Source of the DNA: Linnemannia hyalina | Lineage: Eukaryota > Mortierellomycota > Mortierellomycetes > Mortierellales > Mortierellaceae | DNA: 64,000 nucleotides | NCBI GenBank assembly: GCA_019671135.1 | Contig: JAHRHY010000007.1 | Span: 2,108,001-2,172,000 of the forward strand | Direction of reading: 5' to 3' | In this document: one piece after another, positions 49,426 through 62,217 of the stretch | Layout of the letters: the number at the start of each line of letters is the position of its first letter | Position numbering within the stretch: the stretch's first letter is position 1 | Position numbers and translations under genes: made by a program | The notes under the pieces: model-generated | Seen by the model: the letters and a program-made list of their open reading frames with translations, nothing else | Database searches by the model: none | What the model was told of the DNA's origin: nothing

Positions 49426-50035
49426 AGTGGATGGATAAGTGTAGTTCGTTTGTTCGTGTTCCCTTGCAACCTGTGTCTCGTAGTCATTGAGAGCTTCTTT
49501 TACTCCGCTTTTGTCATACCTCTTTTGATAGTGCATGGTAACTGATTATCATTCTATGTTGGGCCCCGTCATGGTATCCCATCCCTGGCAGGTGACCCAA
49601 CACCCCTTAACCGTCTTTGGACAAATGACTTGGATCAAGGTTGGACACCTGATAATCTTTTCAGATGGGATCAGTATCTGATTTCTGAGTTTGAGTTTCG
49701 TTAAAGTTGGACAGTTGTTGTCCATTGAAGGAAAAGAGAGAAACTGCCGAGTGGCCGTCCTTGTTGTTTGTCTGCCCTTTTTGTCGTCCTTCTTCTATTT
49801 CTTTATCTTTTTCTTTTCTTTCTCTTTTTCTTCTTCAACCAACTCGATCAACCCTTCCTTCGACTTCCTGTTCCTTCCCTCGACCCACATACAACTATAC
49901 CTCGACAAGGAACATAATACCAACAAGCACATCCCAACCTAGCAAAACCATTTTTCGAACCTGCAGCTCTCCCAGAGGTGCATTGACCAACAACCATACT
50001 CATATACACACTCAGAGCCCCTCCAGCATAAAAAA
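49426..50035. other. Promoter-side region of the PQ-loop gene
   Basis: About 610 bp without a supportable gene. It contains strongly T-rich, pyrimidine-rich DNA (49770-49870) followed by an A/C-rich leader, the pattern seen before several genes here. Confidence 0.45.
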
Positions 50036-52736
50036 ATGGCTCTGCATACCCTCTTCCTCTGGCTCGCTAGACAACAACAGCAGGACACTGGCTCTTCATA
50101 CGGACTCGGACTCATGAGCCACCACAATCACACCAATGCAGACAATGTAATAGGAGGATCACCGACAGAGATGCCAACGAATGTGATGCTGTCGAGCATT
50201 GCTGGATCCCTCTCCATTCTCTGCTGGTTTATTGTCTTTACTCCGTAAGTCAGTCTTCTGTTCTTTTATTTTGTGTGCGCGGGAAGGCGGGAAGAGGTGT
50301 GTGTGGTTATGGTTGTTTATGGTTGATATTTTGTCACACGACATGCAGGCGGATGACTAGTGCAGACGTCTCGCCATTGGACTGTGGGAGAGTAATCTGC
50401 AACCACAATAACAACAAACATGCCCACCTGTTCGCCCCAACACCATCCAGGACCAACAAAAAAAATCCTGCAGCGAAGACAGAACAGCAAAGTTTTTTTG
50501 TCATTGTTATTGCTTCCATTTGTTTACCTTTTTCCTTTTATTCTCTCGCTAGACAAATCTGGATGAACTACAAGCGCAAGTCCGGCGAGTCCCTCTCATT
50601 ACCATTTCTCTTCATTTGGCTGGCCGGAGACTTTCTCAACGTTGCCGGCGCTACCATGGATAACCTCCTCCTCACCATGGTAACTTGCCCACTTTTTGTT
50701 TTTTTTTTGATGACGGATGACTTTCCCCCAAAAGTTTTGGGTGTAAACTCCCCTACATCGTTCATTCGTCGTGAAACCCTCCCCTTTCGCCACCCCAACC
50801 AATTCTCCTTTACGAGGGAGATTGCGAAGTATGACGAATGTTGCCGCCCCAATTGAAGGAACAGCAAAATAAGGGGGAGAAACATGGAGGGAAGAACAAT
50901 GAAGGGTTTTATGAAGTGCTAACATATCGAATCTCGGTACTCCTTTTTTCTTTTCTGTATTTGTAGAGGATTCTCGCCTGGTACTATACTATCGCAGATG
51001 TAAGGATCAACGACAGCTTTGCCCTTTCCCTCCTTTTTGTTTCTCCGTAGCAATTATTGCCTACATGAATCCTTAGAGCACCACTCTCACCCTTTCGCCT
51101 ACAGCTCTCTCTCTCTCTCTTTATGCTGTTTGTTTTTTGAAGTGTGGTTCACCATGCAACACCAAATGAAACATTGCATTTTCCAGTTGAGAACGTGAGA
51201 CACACACCCTTGACTCCTCCTAACCACTCCTTTCTCAATGTGACAAAAATTTTAATTAGATCCTCTTGATCGCACAAGTTTATTACTATCGGAGGACGTC
51301 AGTCCGGTCCAAATTCGAGTCGGTCATCGCCGCCAATGCCCACCCTGAACACCAACAGCGACCTGCATCCACCAAATCGTCTTCTTCATCAGCATCTTCG
51401 GAGGATGATGATAATGAGCGCAAATCGTTGTTGGGTGCTTCTTCGAATGCGATTGGCATCAACTATCTGACCGTCGCCGCCCCTGCAGTAGCTGGATCTT
51501 TCGCTTCTTCATCGGCCTCGGCATCTTCTTTCTCTTCAGGAGGTGGGATCTCGTTCTCTCAGGAACAGGATCAGGATTTGAGACATCAACTGTCTCGGGA
51601 CCGGATCCGGTACCATGCTGCTCAAGCTGCCAACGCCACCGCTGCATCAAATACCTCACACAAGACCTACCAGGACCAGGGAACTGACTCTCCACCACCA
51701 ACCACATCACACAACCATCCCCGTCGCGCTTCAGAGGCATGCTCAGCCCGCACCACCGCCTCGGAGCGATTTAGGTTTCTGCAGAAGCGTCGTTCCGTCA
51801 GGCAATGGATTCTAATCACTTTACCCATCCTCGCGACCGCGTTCTTTATCTGGTCCTATGTCGAGTGGCGCAATTGTGTCCTTGGCGAGATTGGCGATGG
51901 TGATGGAACTCCTGGACCTGACAACGGGAATGCGGATGAGTGGTGGGGTTGGACACAGTGTGGACGTGGTCATGGACATGGCAAGTTGCCTCCTTCTCCC
52001 AGCACCCCCTCAGTAACACCTGATGCCGACCTGCTGTCGTGGGAGAAGACCGGTACCCAGACCATCGTCCACCTCACTGAGGCCCCAATCCCTCCCACCC
52101 ACCGCCGTCGCCACCGCCACCGTAACTCCGACAAGGACTCCTCCAATCAAAACTCCAACACCTCCGACGACGGCGGCTGGCTAGCCCTCTTCTTCGGCTG
52201 GGGCAGTGCAGCCCTCTACCTCGGCTCCCGCATCCCACAACTCTACAAGAACTGGCGTCTCAAGTCCTGTGAGGGTCTCTCGATTATGATGTTCCTGTTC
52301 TCAGTATTCGGAAACGCATTCTTTGTGGCTAGTATCTTTTTGAACTCGACAGAGAGGGGGTATTTGATCAGGAATATGCCCTGGTGGTTGGGGTCTACTG
52401 GTACTCTTGTCTTTGACTTCTCTGTAAGTATACTTTGTTTTCTTTTGTGTTGTTGTTTGTTTGTTTGTTTTTTTGCTAACGATATGTTGTAAGAGAATGA
52501 ATAATTGAGTTATATCTAACACGTCTTTTTTTTTTTTTTTTTTTTTGGCTTGTTTGCTACTATAGATCTTTACGCAGTTTTACCTGTACCAGGACAATAG
52601 CCCGATGAACGATGCGCTGCAAAAGGCCGTTGCCACGGGCGAATTGGACTCTGAGGCTACAGAAGCCCTCTTGGCCGCCTCTACTGAGGACGACGAAGTC
52701 AGAAAACACAACCAGAAGGTCTCCTCCGCCGTATGA
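50036..52736 (+). CDS. YPQ1: PQ-loop repeat transporter (Ypq/PQLC2 type)
   Basis: Seven-helix membrane protein of the PQ-loop family. Characterised members (yeast Ypq1-3, human PQLC2) export cationic amino acids from vacuole or lysosome. Exons: 50036-50244, 50553-50679, 50967-50999, 51260-52423, 52566-52736, giving 567 aa. The first PQ motif is P70-Q71, created at the exon 1/2 junction (FTPQIWMNYKRKSGESLS). The second is P449-Q450 (SRIPQLYKNWRLKSCEGLS). Between them is a long Ser/His-rich loop of about 300 residues that replaces the shorter loop of yeast Ypq1. TM segments include SIAGSLSILCWFIVF, LFIWLAGDFLNVAGA and ILITLPILATAFFIW. Exon 3 is only 33 nt. The stop is followed by AATAAA at 52814. 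Confidence 0.9.
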
Positions 52737-53242
52737 AAAACGTGCCACTCGTTACCTCTTGCGTTTCTTTCCCCCACCCTTTTCTCTCTACCTCTTTTGT
52801 ACATTATCCGCAGAATAAACAAACGCATAGACAAATGTGTCATTTTCAAAAACTGAGCCGTTTTTTTTTATTTATTTGAAAGGCAAAGTGGAAAAGGGAG
52901 GCATATCAAGGAGAACAATCATCGAGAAGGTAATTTTTTGAAGGATATCGTATGTTGTTGGAGGTAAAAGGGAAGGGAACGGGGTGTGGGTGGGGGATAT
53001 AAAAACTGACAGAAAGCAAGCTGAAATAAAAAGACAACAAAGGACTACATGCAAAAAATCAGAAAAAGGAAGAAAGGACTAAAGAGGATCAAGCGACATG
53101 TACAAAGTTAATAAAAAAAAGTTGTTGAGAAGGGAAACAAAAAAAAGTGAAGGAACCGACTGTCATATTAAGTGGTGGGTTCGACAAGGAAGAGACCCCT
53201 TCATCCTTCCTCTTCCCATCTGCACCAGAACACCGTCCGCGT
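52737..53242. other. Convergent 3' region, PQ-loop gene / coiled-coil gene
   Basis: 506 bp between converging stops with AATAAA on + (52814-52819) and on the opposite strand near 52870. It is A- and T-rich and contains no gene. Confidence 0.5.
52814..52819 (+). terminator. AATAAA polyadenylation signal of the PQ-loop gene
   Basis: Canonical hexamer about 78 bp after the stop codon. Confidence 0.5.
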
Positions 53243-56200
53243 TTAAGCCTGGACAGTGGCGGTGGCAGAGGCGGGGGCGGGCTCCTGACGCTTCTCGAGG
53301 CTAGCAACGCGCTCCTGCAGCTTCTTGACCGAAGACCTGTACTCGGACGAGGAGCCAGGCTGGTCCTGCTGTTGAGGTGGAGGGGTGGTCGAAGTAGTGG
53401 CCGACTCGGACGATGGTGGTGCAGTGGGCAGCTCCTCCTCATCCTCGACCTCCATGGCAGAATCCTGGGTCTTGTTCAGGGGTGGTGTGGGGAGCATACC
53501 GTCCTTCATCGAAGATCCCGATCCGTTGTGGTGGTTGTGCAAGGGTGATGATGACATTGAGGAGGTCGATCCAGCCTTGGGGGACGAAGAAGAAGACGAC
53601 AAGGTCGAAGTAGAGTTGGAGGTCGAGACAACACCTGTCATGGCGTTCTGCGAGCTGACAGTGACAGTAGCGGTTGGGGTGGGAGGAGAAATGCGAGCCT
53701 TCTTGGGGGGAGGAGTCAAGCCTTGGTGTTCCTCCAATTGACGGACACGAGCCGAAAGATGGTCGAGTTCGCTCTCAAATTTCTCAAGAACACCCTTCTC
53801 CAGCTCCTTGAACTGGCCGCGGACAAGGCTCTCGATCATGGTCCCGCTCGATTGCAGGGTCTGAAGGAGCTGTGCAGATTTGCGGATCTGCTCCTCGAGG
53901 GTGTGCTTCAACGACCGGCTCGAGTCGACGGAATCAAACAGGTTCGAGACGGTCTCGATGAAGTGGTGTTTTGACATTGTGCCTGAAGCAGCAGCAGCAT
54001 TGGTAGAGGCAGCGGCGGCGGCGGCGGCGAGGCTGGCGTGGCTGCTGGGGTGGAAGGGAGTGTTGGGGTGAGGGTACATGGGCGAGGGGAGTGGTCCAGT
54101 GTGGGATGACAAGATTGGTGCGGGCAATGTTCCAGAGCTATTAGGCGATTTTTTTTAGATCGATTACATAAAGGGCAGGATAATGTGTTAGCAAACAGAG
54201 ACAACAATTTAAATTAATTTAGGGATAAAGGAAGAGGGAAAGGGGCAACAACAACGTGTATCGCCGCTTTGTCAGTGGTAATCGTGCAATTGCATAGGCG
54301 CTCGAACCCCTCTTTCCTTTCCTTCCTTCCATCTTGCGTCAATGCATTTAGACTAACTGTGCATGTGTTCACTTAGAATTGTGGGTCCAAGTCATAATTA
54401 TTGTCAATTTACCTGCTGTCAAGTCCGGCAGTGTGAAGACCGGCACGAAGGGTGGCCCGAGACGACTTGCGAACATGTCCTGCAGTCTTGGGCGATCGAA
54501 GAGGTTGAGGGATCGATCCATGTGTTGACTGCGTCGGAGTTGCCTGATGTTGGTGTTGTGAGAAAGGATGGGGCTGGTGGTGGTGAGGCGTCTGGTGACG
54601 GAGGGGCTGAGACGTCCGGGGGTTAATGCTCATGATGTTGTGTCCGTGCGAGGGTTGGAGGGGTGCCGACCGGATCGAGAGCGACGATTCGGAATAGGAA
54701 GGTGCAAAGATAGTCAACGACTTTGCGTTCTTGGGGTTCTTGGGCGAGGTCAATGGGCGGCGGTTCAACGCAGCAAAGGAAGCGCTTCCATGGAAGACAG
54801 AGATACCGCTGGGATTCTTTTCCGTGACAGGCTGGCTGGTGGTTCCTTCCTTGGGTTTGCTGTTGCCGCTGTTTCCATTGCTGGGAGGGGATGAGGCAGT
54901 TGTTGGCGTGGACGCTGAGAGGGCACCTCCTTGCCTTGCCTCGATGATTGCCTTTTGTTGCTGTTTCAGCTTGAGGGTGTTACGGACTTGGTCCATGACC
55001 TCTGCCTGTGCACCTGCTCCTCCTGTTGATGATTGTCCTGGCGCGGTTGCGAGTCCGCCTCCGCTGGGGGAAGAGGAAGAGGGCGAGCTCTTGTGGTGAT
55101 GGTGAGGGTGAGGGTGGCTGTTGCTGTTGTTGCTGTTGCTGTTGGAGTGCTGGTTGTTCTGTTGATGATGATGGCTAGTGGAGGAGAGCATGCGACGTTT
55201 CTTGTAGTTTCTGATGTCACTGTCTTCGTCGTCGTCCGAGTTTGAGGCGGGCATGGGGGATTCTTGACGGAAGCGGGGTGAGTTGGGCTGGTGGGAAGAA
55301 GAAGAAGAGGGAGCAAAGTGGGCGTGGTGCGGGTGGTGAGGGGGATGGGAGTGGTTTGAGTCTGATGGGTGTCCGTAGGCTCGTGAGGATGAAACGCGGG
55401 AGTTGAGGCTATATCGTTGTTGTTATTGAGATGTAATAGATGGTTGTTAATGTGTGTCAAGGGGTATCGTATGAATGAATGTATACATGGAGTAGGATGG
55501 ATTGGATGTCAACAAGCAAGCAAAAGAACCAAATAAGTGTCAAAAGGTAAAGTAAATATATTAAAATAAAATATCAATAATATCAATACAATAATAATAA
55601 TTTGAACGCCAATTTCATTTCCCCCTTCGACCCAATCACATCAGAGCATGACATGAGGGTAAGAAGGTGGAAAAGGGGACATTAGGACACACACACTCAG
55701 CACACATAACAAAAATTAGTTTGACACTCCCTGGCATGCCCCCTCCGCCAACCTCTCTTCTAAACACAGAAACACACAAACCCACAATGCAATATAATAA
55801 TAATAACAACAAAACAGTTGCATACCGAGTGGAAGCGGTAGGGGGGTCAGAGAAGGAGCCCTCCTCGGGGGATCCCTTGCGCTTGAACGAGGGTGAGTTT
55901 TGGCCATCAAGGACCTCGTGAATCGCCATCCGATTGAACTTGCGTGTCGTCGTAGGGGTGATGGGCGATCGGCTCCAGCCGCTAGGGCCAGACTCGGCCT
56001 CGAGCTGCTGCTGGATCATGTGTGGGCGACTCTGGCTGTGGCTGCTGCTATGGCTGTGGCTCTTGCTCTGGCTACCAGTGCGGTTGTGTGTTGAAGACTC
56101 GTCGTGTTGTTGTGAGTGAGGGTGGTGAGTGTATTGTTGACCAGGGCGGGAAGAGGACGACGTTGACGAAGAAGATGAAGAAGAGGATGAGGCAGGGGGG

Positions 56201-56286
56201 TGGACGTTTGCATGAGTAGGGGAGGTAGCGAGTTCGGCGAGATGATCAAGGCGCGAGGTAGGAGCGGGGGCTTCGTCGAGTTCCAT
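53243..56286 (-). CDS. Unrecognised Ser/His/Pro-rich protein with a central coiled coil
   Basis: Exons 56286-55826, 55408-54413 and 54137-53243 join in phase to give 783 aa. I do not recognise the family. Residues 1-153 are Ser/His-rich and end with the ordered-looking MAIHEVLDGQNSPSFKRKGS. Residues 154-485 are disordered, with basic YKKRRM (possible nuclear localisation signal) and RSKSP/TSPKNPK-type proline-directed phosphosite contexts. About residues 535-620 form the only strongly structured part: a helical coiled coil containing HFIETVSNLFDSVDSS and LESLVRGQFKELEKG-like heptads. A second short coiled coil (VKKLQERVASLEKR) sits near the C-terminus. Likely nuclear regulatory protein, by inference only. 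The ATG at 56286 is used because the upstream frame begins at TTG. Confidence 0.7.
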
Positions 56287-56496
56287 TGTTGTAGAAAAGA
56301 GTGGCGGTAGTGTGGTTGGCAAGTAGGGTATTTGAGTTGAGGTTGGTGCTTGTTTGCTTGTTGGTGTGACAACGATAAAAAGAATGGACGTTAGGAGAGT
56401 AAAGGCGTTAGTTGGAAGAAGGAATGAGCGCTAAAGATGGCAGGGATGAATGAGAGAAGGAGGAGTAGAAGGAAAGATGAAAGGGCAAGTGAGTGT

Positions 56497-56525
56497 GAAG
56501 AAGAAGAAGAAGAAGAAGAAGAAGA
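56497..56525 (+). repeat. GAA trinucleotide repeat
   Basis: About nine GAA units inside a larger purine-rich block (56450-56640), upstream of the coiled-coil gene's start. On its coding strand it is a polypyrimidine tract. Confidence 0.85.
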
Positions 56526-56922
56526 GGAAGAGGAAGAAAAGAAAGAAAAGAGAGGAAAGAGGAGAAGAGGAGAAGAAGGGGATAAAGAAACGAAGGAGAG
56601 ACTGGACGAAACAAATAAAGAGAAAGAAAAAAAAAAGAGTCCCTGGGACAAAGGAAAGAGGCTAGAAAAGGGATAAGAATACCTCAACAAAAGGGTTGAG
56701 GTATCCATGCACCACATACTCACTCACTCGCTCACTCATTCATTCCTCCATACATACACACACAACACCACACTCTCTTCTTACTCCTCACTCCTGCCTC
56801 CTTCCGCTCTCCTACTCGTACTCTTCCTACTCCTCTTCCTCCGACTCTGCTCGACTTGCCTCTTTGTCCATCCACATTGTCCCAAATACCCTTTACATAC
56901 TAACTAACCCCTTTTTACCTCA

Positions 56923-56940
56923 CTCTCTCTCTCTCTCTCT
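56923..56940 (+). repeat. CT dinucleotide repeat
   Basis: Nine CT units within pyrimidine-rich DNA. Confidence 0.85.
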
Positions 56941-57488
56941 GTCTCTCTTTCTCCTTCAACGTTGCAAAAATGATTGCATGTGGATCGAGAGGCGTCACTT
57001 TTTTTTTGTATTTTCCAAGGAGTCGTGTCTCGTTTCACAAACAGGGGGCACGATAACAAAAGGACATCAAGGAACAAGGAAGAAAGAAAAACAAGAACAA
57101 GGAAGAACAAAGGGGGTAGAAGGAGGCAAAGCTGTCTCTACGCCTATTGATGCTGCTGTTAATAAGCATACAACACCGTAACCCACAATGATCGTGGAGG
57201 TACCTAGGGGACAGAACAACAACTTCCTGGTCACAATGACTTGTCGGCCACATGTTTTCCGTCCTCTCCTCTAACAGTTCCTCTTACTGCTGTTGCGCCC
57301 AATACTCCATAAGGCTGTGGATACGGCAACCCTTGCTTTTATTAGTAATAACAACTAGCATCACCATCATCGTGGCTGTAGGTTTAAGTGTCCAACGGCA
57401 TAATAAGACTCAATAATACCCATCCCATGGTACCCTGAAAGCCCCTGTTGTTGTTCTCCCCCATTGTTCAATCCGCGACCATGCACTT

Positions 57489-57489
57489 C

Positions 57490-57526
<37 letters not shown>
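57489..57526 (+). repeat. CAGA tetranucleotide repeat
   Basis: About nine perfect CAGA units in the gene-poor region. Confidence 0.9.
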
Positions 57527-59569
57527 TCCCAATTCCATTTCGCCTCACTTTTCTCGTTTCGCTCTATTTTTGAACACCTCATGTTCGCCTCTTTGTCTTC
57601 CTCTGACTCCTGCTGAGTAGTGCTCAACAATAAAAAAAAATTGTCAGGGCACCCATGCAGGCGGCATCTGTAACAAGCAACGAGCAAACATGAGCTATGA
57701 ACATGGACAAAGACCAACAATTTCCAAATGGCGCCACCCTCCTCTCTTTAACTCACCCACTCAATCCTCTCCAAGTCGATGCTCAACACACCTCTGGCGT
57801 AGAACTTGCCTTCCTCCCTCCTTTTTACCCAATTACCCTATTAAAAAATATAACTGGGGAAAAAAAAAGCAAAGGGCTCACTCGATGGTTTTTATCAAAA
57901 GAGAACTTTAGTTTGTCAACAACAATAATCCTGGCTCCTTTCTCTCCTTCTCACAACGTTTCATTGAAGGTGCTAGCCTACTGTCAAAGAAACAACGCCG
58001 TCTCTTTGAACCCTTTTGATACCCCAACGGCAACTCCTTCCTTCTTTCCTTCCTTCCTTTGGTTCGTTTCTTACCCGAACAACAACGTCTTGTTGCCTTG
58101 TGCTCGCCTCAATTAAATTACGATGGAACACAAAAAAAAACGATCAAAGCACACACACATACTCATATCCCTTTTATTCTGGGCTCTTAGACAACCTCAA
58201 CCTCCTTTCTCTGTTTACTACTGCTGCTGCTGCAGCTGAACCATTTTACCTTTCATCTTCCTCGCTACCTCGACTGTGCTTGCCCTTTTTCTTTGTCTTT
58301 GGAGCTGGAAAACGTTGCTGTGGCAAGTAGACATACATTTCGTCCCTTTGCTCTTTGTCCACATGGTTTCATCTATGCCTTCACGCCATTGTGATTTAGA
58401 AAATCGTTGAGGATGGATAGGAGAATGCCACGACAATCTTCCATTCCAACAGACCCCTATCTATCTCTTAGCACCAATTTAGACAACCCCGCCTTCCCCT
58501 TGTCTTCCTTAGCGCCGCCAATTATTCAGGGCTTCGTACCCTGCTATTAACAACGCCCAACCTGCAACATTAGTCCCGTAGCGTTACCTCAGTGCCCTCA
58601 CTAACCCTGGCTCTCAAATTCCTCTCGGTTTGAAAGCAATAATTCTAATTCCATATCCTCGAACGAGTAAAAAACGACGATGGCGGACGGGCGGGTGGGT
58701 GGATTGTTGTGGCGCTCAACAGATTGGACGACAGAGGCAATTAACCTAATTTCGAAAGTGCTCAGAAAAATAAGGCGGCACGGGTTCAGTTCTTACTAAC
58801 TATTGTGTTTTTTTCCTTGTCTGTTGTTATGCGCTGCTGCTGCTGTTGTTGCTGCTAAGCGTTTCTTGCTATTGTTGTTGGCTTTTTTTTTTTTGGTTTG
58901 TTATTGATACAGTTTTTGTTCTTGAAGGGAAAATGTAATTAAGCCAAATAACTGTAAGCTTAGCGATCATCATAGATTGAAAGAACAGCGAGAAAGAGCA
59001 TTCATCCCACTTTGGTTATTATTGATGAACCTAACGGCGTCCCTTGTTGCTCCTTGACCCCCCTTCCTTCCCCTGTCCCTACATCCCTCATTCCCCTGTC
59101 CCTGTCCCATGTTCATTAATTGAACCAAGCGATACGGAGTCATGAGTACACAGCGATTGCTTGGCTTGCCCTTTGTCCTGATTGCATTGTCCCTCCCTTT
59201 GCTTACTTTTTCAGGGGCACGACCTGATGGGCGTTTTTTTATTTCTGATCGTTTCACTTTCACTTCCATTAGTGGTTAAATTCCACGTGACGGGTATGCA
59301 GATCGATCGTAAGCCTTTCAACAGACAATCACAGGGAGATCATCCACGAAAGTGTGTCAACTCTCTTTCTATTTCTCAAGAGCGAGCTCTGCATGCCCTT
59401 CCTCTTTCTAACCACACACAGGCATGCGATCCTTAGCAAATTCATAGTATGCATCTCGATTATGAAGTAGCCACGCTCACTCATTTCGACTTAAAAACCT
59501 GTATTTCCTGCTCCCCTCCCTGCCCATGATCTTTGCACAGCGTTTAGAGATGTAGGAACAGTAAAGAGA

Positions 59570-60517
59570 TCATCGCTCATATATCGTATATCGAGCTATT
59601 TTTTTATTTTTTTCCTGAAATGCTCGCTTACTTGCCCAATCCTTGTAAATTACGAACTCGATCACCCCTTCGTAGATAAAAAAAGATACATTGCGAAATA
59701 GTGGAAGGGGGCTATCAGGATTGAAAATCAAAGGGTACCATGATCGTTGGTCAGAAGTAGAAAATGAGGGTGAAGGGAAGTGTGAGAGGAAAAATGTTGA
59801 TTCCATTTTGACATGCACCATTTGATCATATTTCGTAGAAGTGGTTTTTTTTTTGGTTGACTGTAGTGGGTTACTCCCAGGAGCCACCAGACAGAACGCG
59901 TCAACTATAATACAGCTGGACTGACGATCTATCCCTCTAGCCAAAAAAAACTCGTAGATAGCCACCATCATCATGAAGAAAAGGAACCCAGGATGTTGGA
60001 GAATCATCGGAGAAAAAAAAGAAAGAATGGAGCTTGGTTGTCCAGGAGAAATTATTACATATTTTGTCCGAACACCTTGGGCCAAGAGACCTAGACCCTT
60101 CCACTCCCCGTCCTTCTTGTGTAGCGTACCCCTTCCACTTCTGTAAGGTTTTTTTGTTGCCAATCCTATGGTAATTCCAGCATGCATCCTGGTTGGTTCT
60201 TTGGTCGTATTGGTGACGCAGAATGATGCGTAATGTACACTACTATTCATACAAAAACAAAGACCTGGGCGAAGAGCCTCGGAAATGTCTGACAGGCTTT
60301 CTTTTTCTCCAGACACACTACGACAACCAATGTTTCTTGTTTGCAAGGTGTAACAACAACTACAATGACACAACAACCAGGACGGGAGCAAACACAAGCG
60401 GTGAACCAATGGGGGAGATGAAGAGACGCAAGATTGAGCGAGAGATAAAAGGGAAACAAACAAAAACAAACAAAAACAAACAAAGATATGAGACGAGACT
60501 GAGGCAAGCGGGTTCAT
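59570..60517 (-). CDS. Doubtful 315-aa open frame with hydrophobic N-terminus
   Basis: Uninterrupted frame of 315 codons from an ATG at 60517. The N-terminus (MNPLASVSSH, then IFVCFCLFLFVSLLSLAQS) looks like a signal peptide, but this part is read from an AAACA-repeat tract on the other strand. The body has no recognised domain and irregular composition (many Ser, Phe, Cys). A frame of this length is uncommon by chance, so I record it, but I would expect it to be spurious without transcript evidence. Confidence 0.15.
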   Translation of the reverse strand: MNPLASVSSHIFVCFCLFLFVSLLSLAQSCVSSSPPLVHRLCLLPSWLLCHCSCCYTLQTRNIGCRSVSGEKESLSDISEALRPGLCFCMNSSVHYASFCVTNTTKEPTRMHAGITIGLATKKPYRSGRGTLHKKDGEWKGLGLLAQGVRTKYVIISPGQPSSILSFFSPMILQHPGFLFFMMMVAIYEFFLARGIDRQSSCIIVDAFCLVAPGSNPLQSTKKKTTSTKYDQMVHVKMESTFFLSHFPSPSFSTSDQRSWYPLIFNPDSPLPLFRNVSFFIYEGVIEFVIYKDWASKRAFQEKNKKIARYTIYER

Positions 60518-62217
60518 GTCTTTGTCTTGGTTCCTTTTCCCTTCTGTTTATGGAATAGGTTGCACAGAGGGATCATTACCGGAGTTCTGTCAATTACAAA
60601 AGGGAAAGGGGTTGTGTGAAAGAAGGAGGATGGTGTTCTGCACCCCAAGTCTCGCAGCTACCAGATTTAGGAGTAGAAGGGAGAGGAGATGAAAAGGTGT
60701 TTCTCGGCTTTAGTTTTAGGTTGTGGTCAGTCATCTCCTTATTTTTTTTTGCTGGTCCGACAAGTAGACAAGACAGACAACCGACGGTTGGGGACCGCGG
60801 ACAGAAGACTGACTCTTGCACTTGCAGTGTGTGGAGCTGAAAAAAAAACGAATTGCACCTCTCCTCTCCTTTGCTGCAAGTTTTGTTTTTGTGCTCTGAG
60901 ACAACCCGGTGCTGCGTCATATCATGTCTCTGGTTCCTGAAGAAAGAAAGGTAAACAAACGAACGAACCAACAGAAACGCATACAGTGAACCACCCACAA
61001 CAACCCAGGGGATAGCGTCTATACCTTCTTTTAGGCTATTCTGTAGTCAACATCAGAGAAACCTGGCGTCGTTATCATTGGCGTTGTTTATGCTATCCTC
61101 CCCTTGGCGTCTCACTCTTTTCTCGTCCACACACACATACACTAAGAAACAAAGCAACCAATTATCTTTGGCCATGCATGCCTCCTTTCTATGAATGAAC
61201 ACTCCTCCCACTTTTTTTTTCTTTGTACTTCTCCGCTCCAAACAATGCCTTCCATGCCCATTACAGGCAAATCCTCTTCCCTCTCAATCGTAGGTTGTAG
61301 AAAGTTGAATGTCTAGAAGCACCATCTTCATATCTCCTTTCCGTTCATCTACCCATCAGTAAATTTTAATCAAAAATGATCCTAGGAAAACGTTTGTCCG
61401 TTCGTTACACTCAACATTGACGGTCTGCTTTACTTGCCCTTTGTGCCTTGCAGAGTACCTCCTTCTTTTCTTCGGATAGAGTGTTTCTTCGCCTTGTATA
61501 TTCAGTTTGCCAGCTAAAGCATTCAAAAAAAAGACGAGACATTGGTGAAGGAAGGTAAGACCTGCTGAGAAGACACATCGAGAAACATCTCTCACCTCCA
61601 ACAACTTTCCCACGGCTGGGAAGGGAAGGAGGAGAAGCTCTCAATGTTCTATTTCACCCCGTCCAGGTGCTTACTTTCTCCTTTGGGGTCGGTGGTCGTG
61701 GCCGTGGTGCAGACGTTGTAGAAGCAGCCTGCAGAGTTATGTTTCCCGCTCACTTTTATTTTGCTGACTACTCTCGACAAAACCTTCTTCTCGCCTATGC
61801 TCTGTTGGACGCCTCTTCATCTCCGAGGTTTGCTTGTTAATACACTGTCTTGGGAGAGTAAATGGTAAAGGGAACATAAGATGAAGAGAAAAGCAGCATG
61901 CAGAAATAGATATGGAACAGCACTCTTTTGTTTAGGTTCTTTGGTCTAGACCCCTTTATTCTGGAACTTACACTCTCCCACGCCAATGTTCACGTTTTTC
62001 ATATCCCGGATTACTCACTCCTTCCATCCTATATATACGATACTTTAGCATAGGCAGGAGCATAGAGTCATGCGCCTCGCTCAAATGTTTTTGAACAGCG
62101 CTGAGTAAACAGGTCTGAGATACAACGGTCATTTAGAAAAAAGTGACAAAGAAATGTGCCGTTACGTATTTGGCTGGCAAGACAGGGATAGAATGAGATA
62201 GAGAGGGTATAGGTCGT

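Noticed and set aside
55636..55825. Extension of the coiled-coil gene's first exon past 55826
   Set aside because: A GTATG donor at 55825 and an in-phase acceptor at 55409 give a consistent three-exon gene; the extension reads as low-complexity hydrophobic sequence.
57489..57526. CAGA repeat considered as part of a CRISPR-like or telomere-like array
   Set aside because: It is a simple tetranucleotide microsatellite with no spacers and no telomeric unit.
57697..58116. 139-aa plus-strand frame in the gene-poor block
   Set aside because: No domain, no recognisable promoter or splice context, irregular composition.
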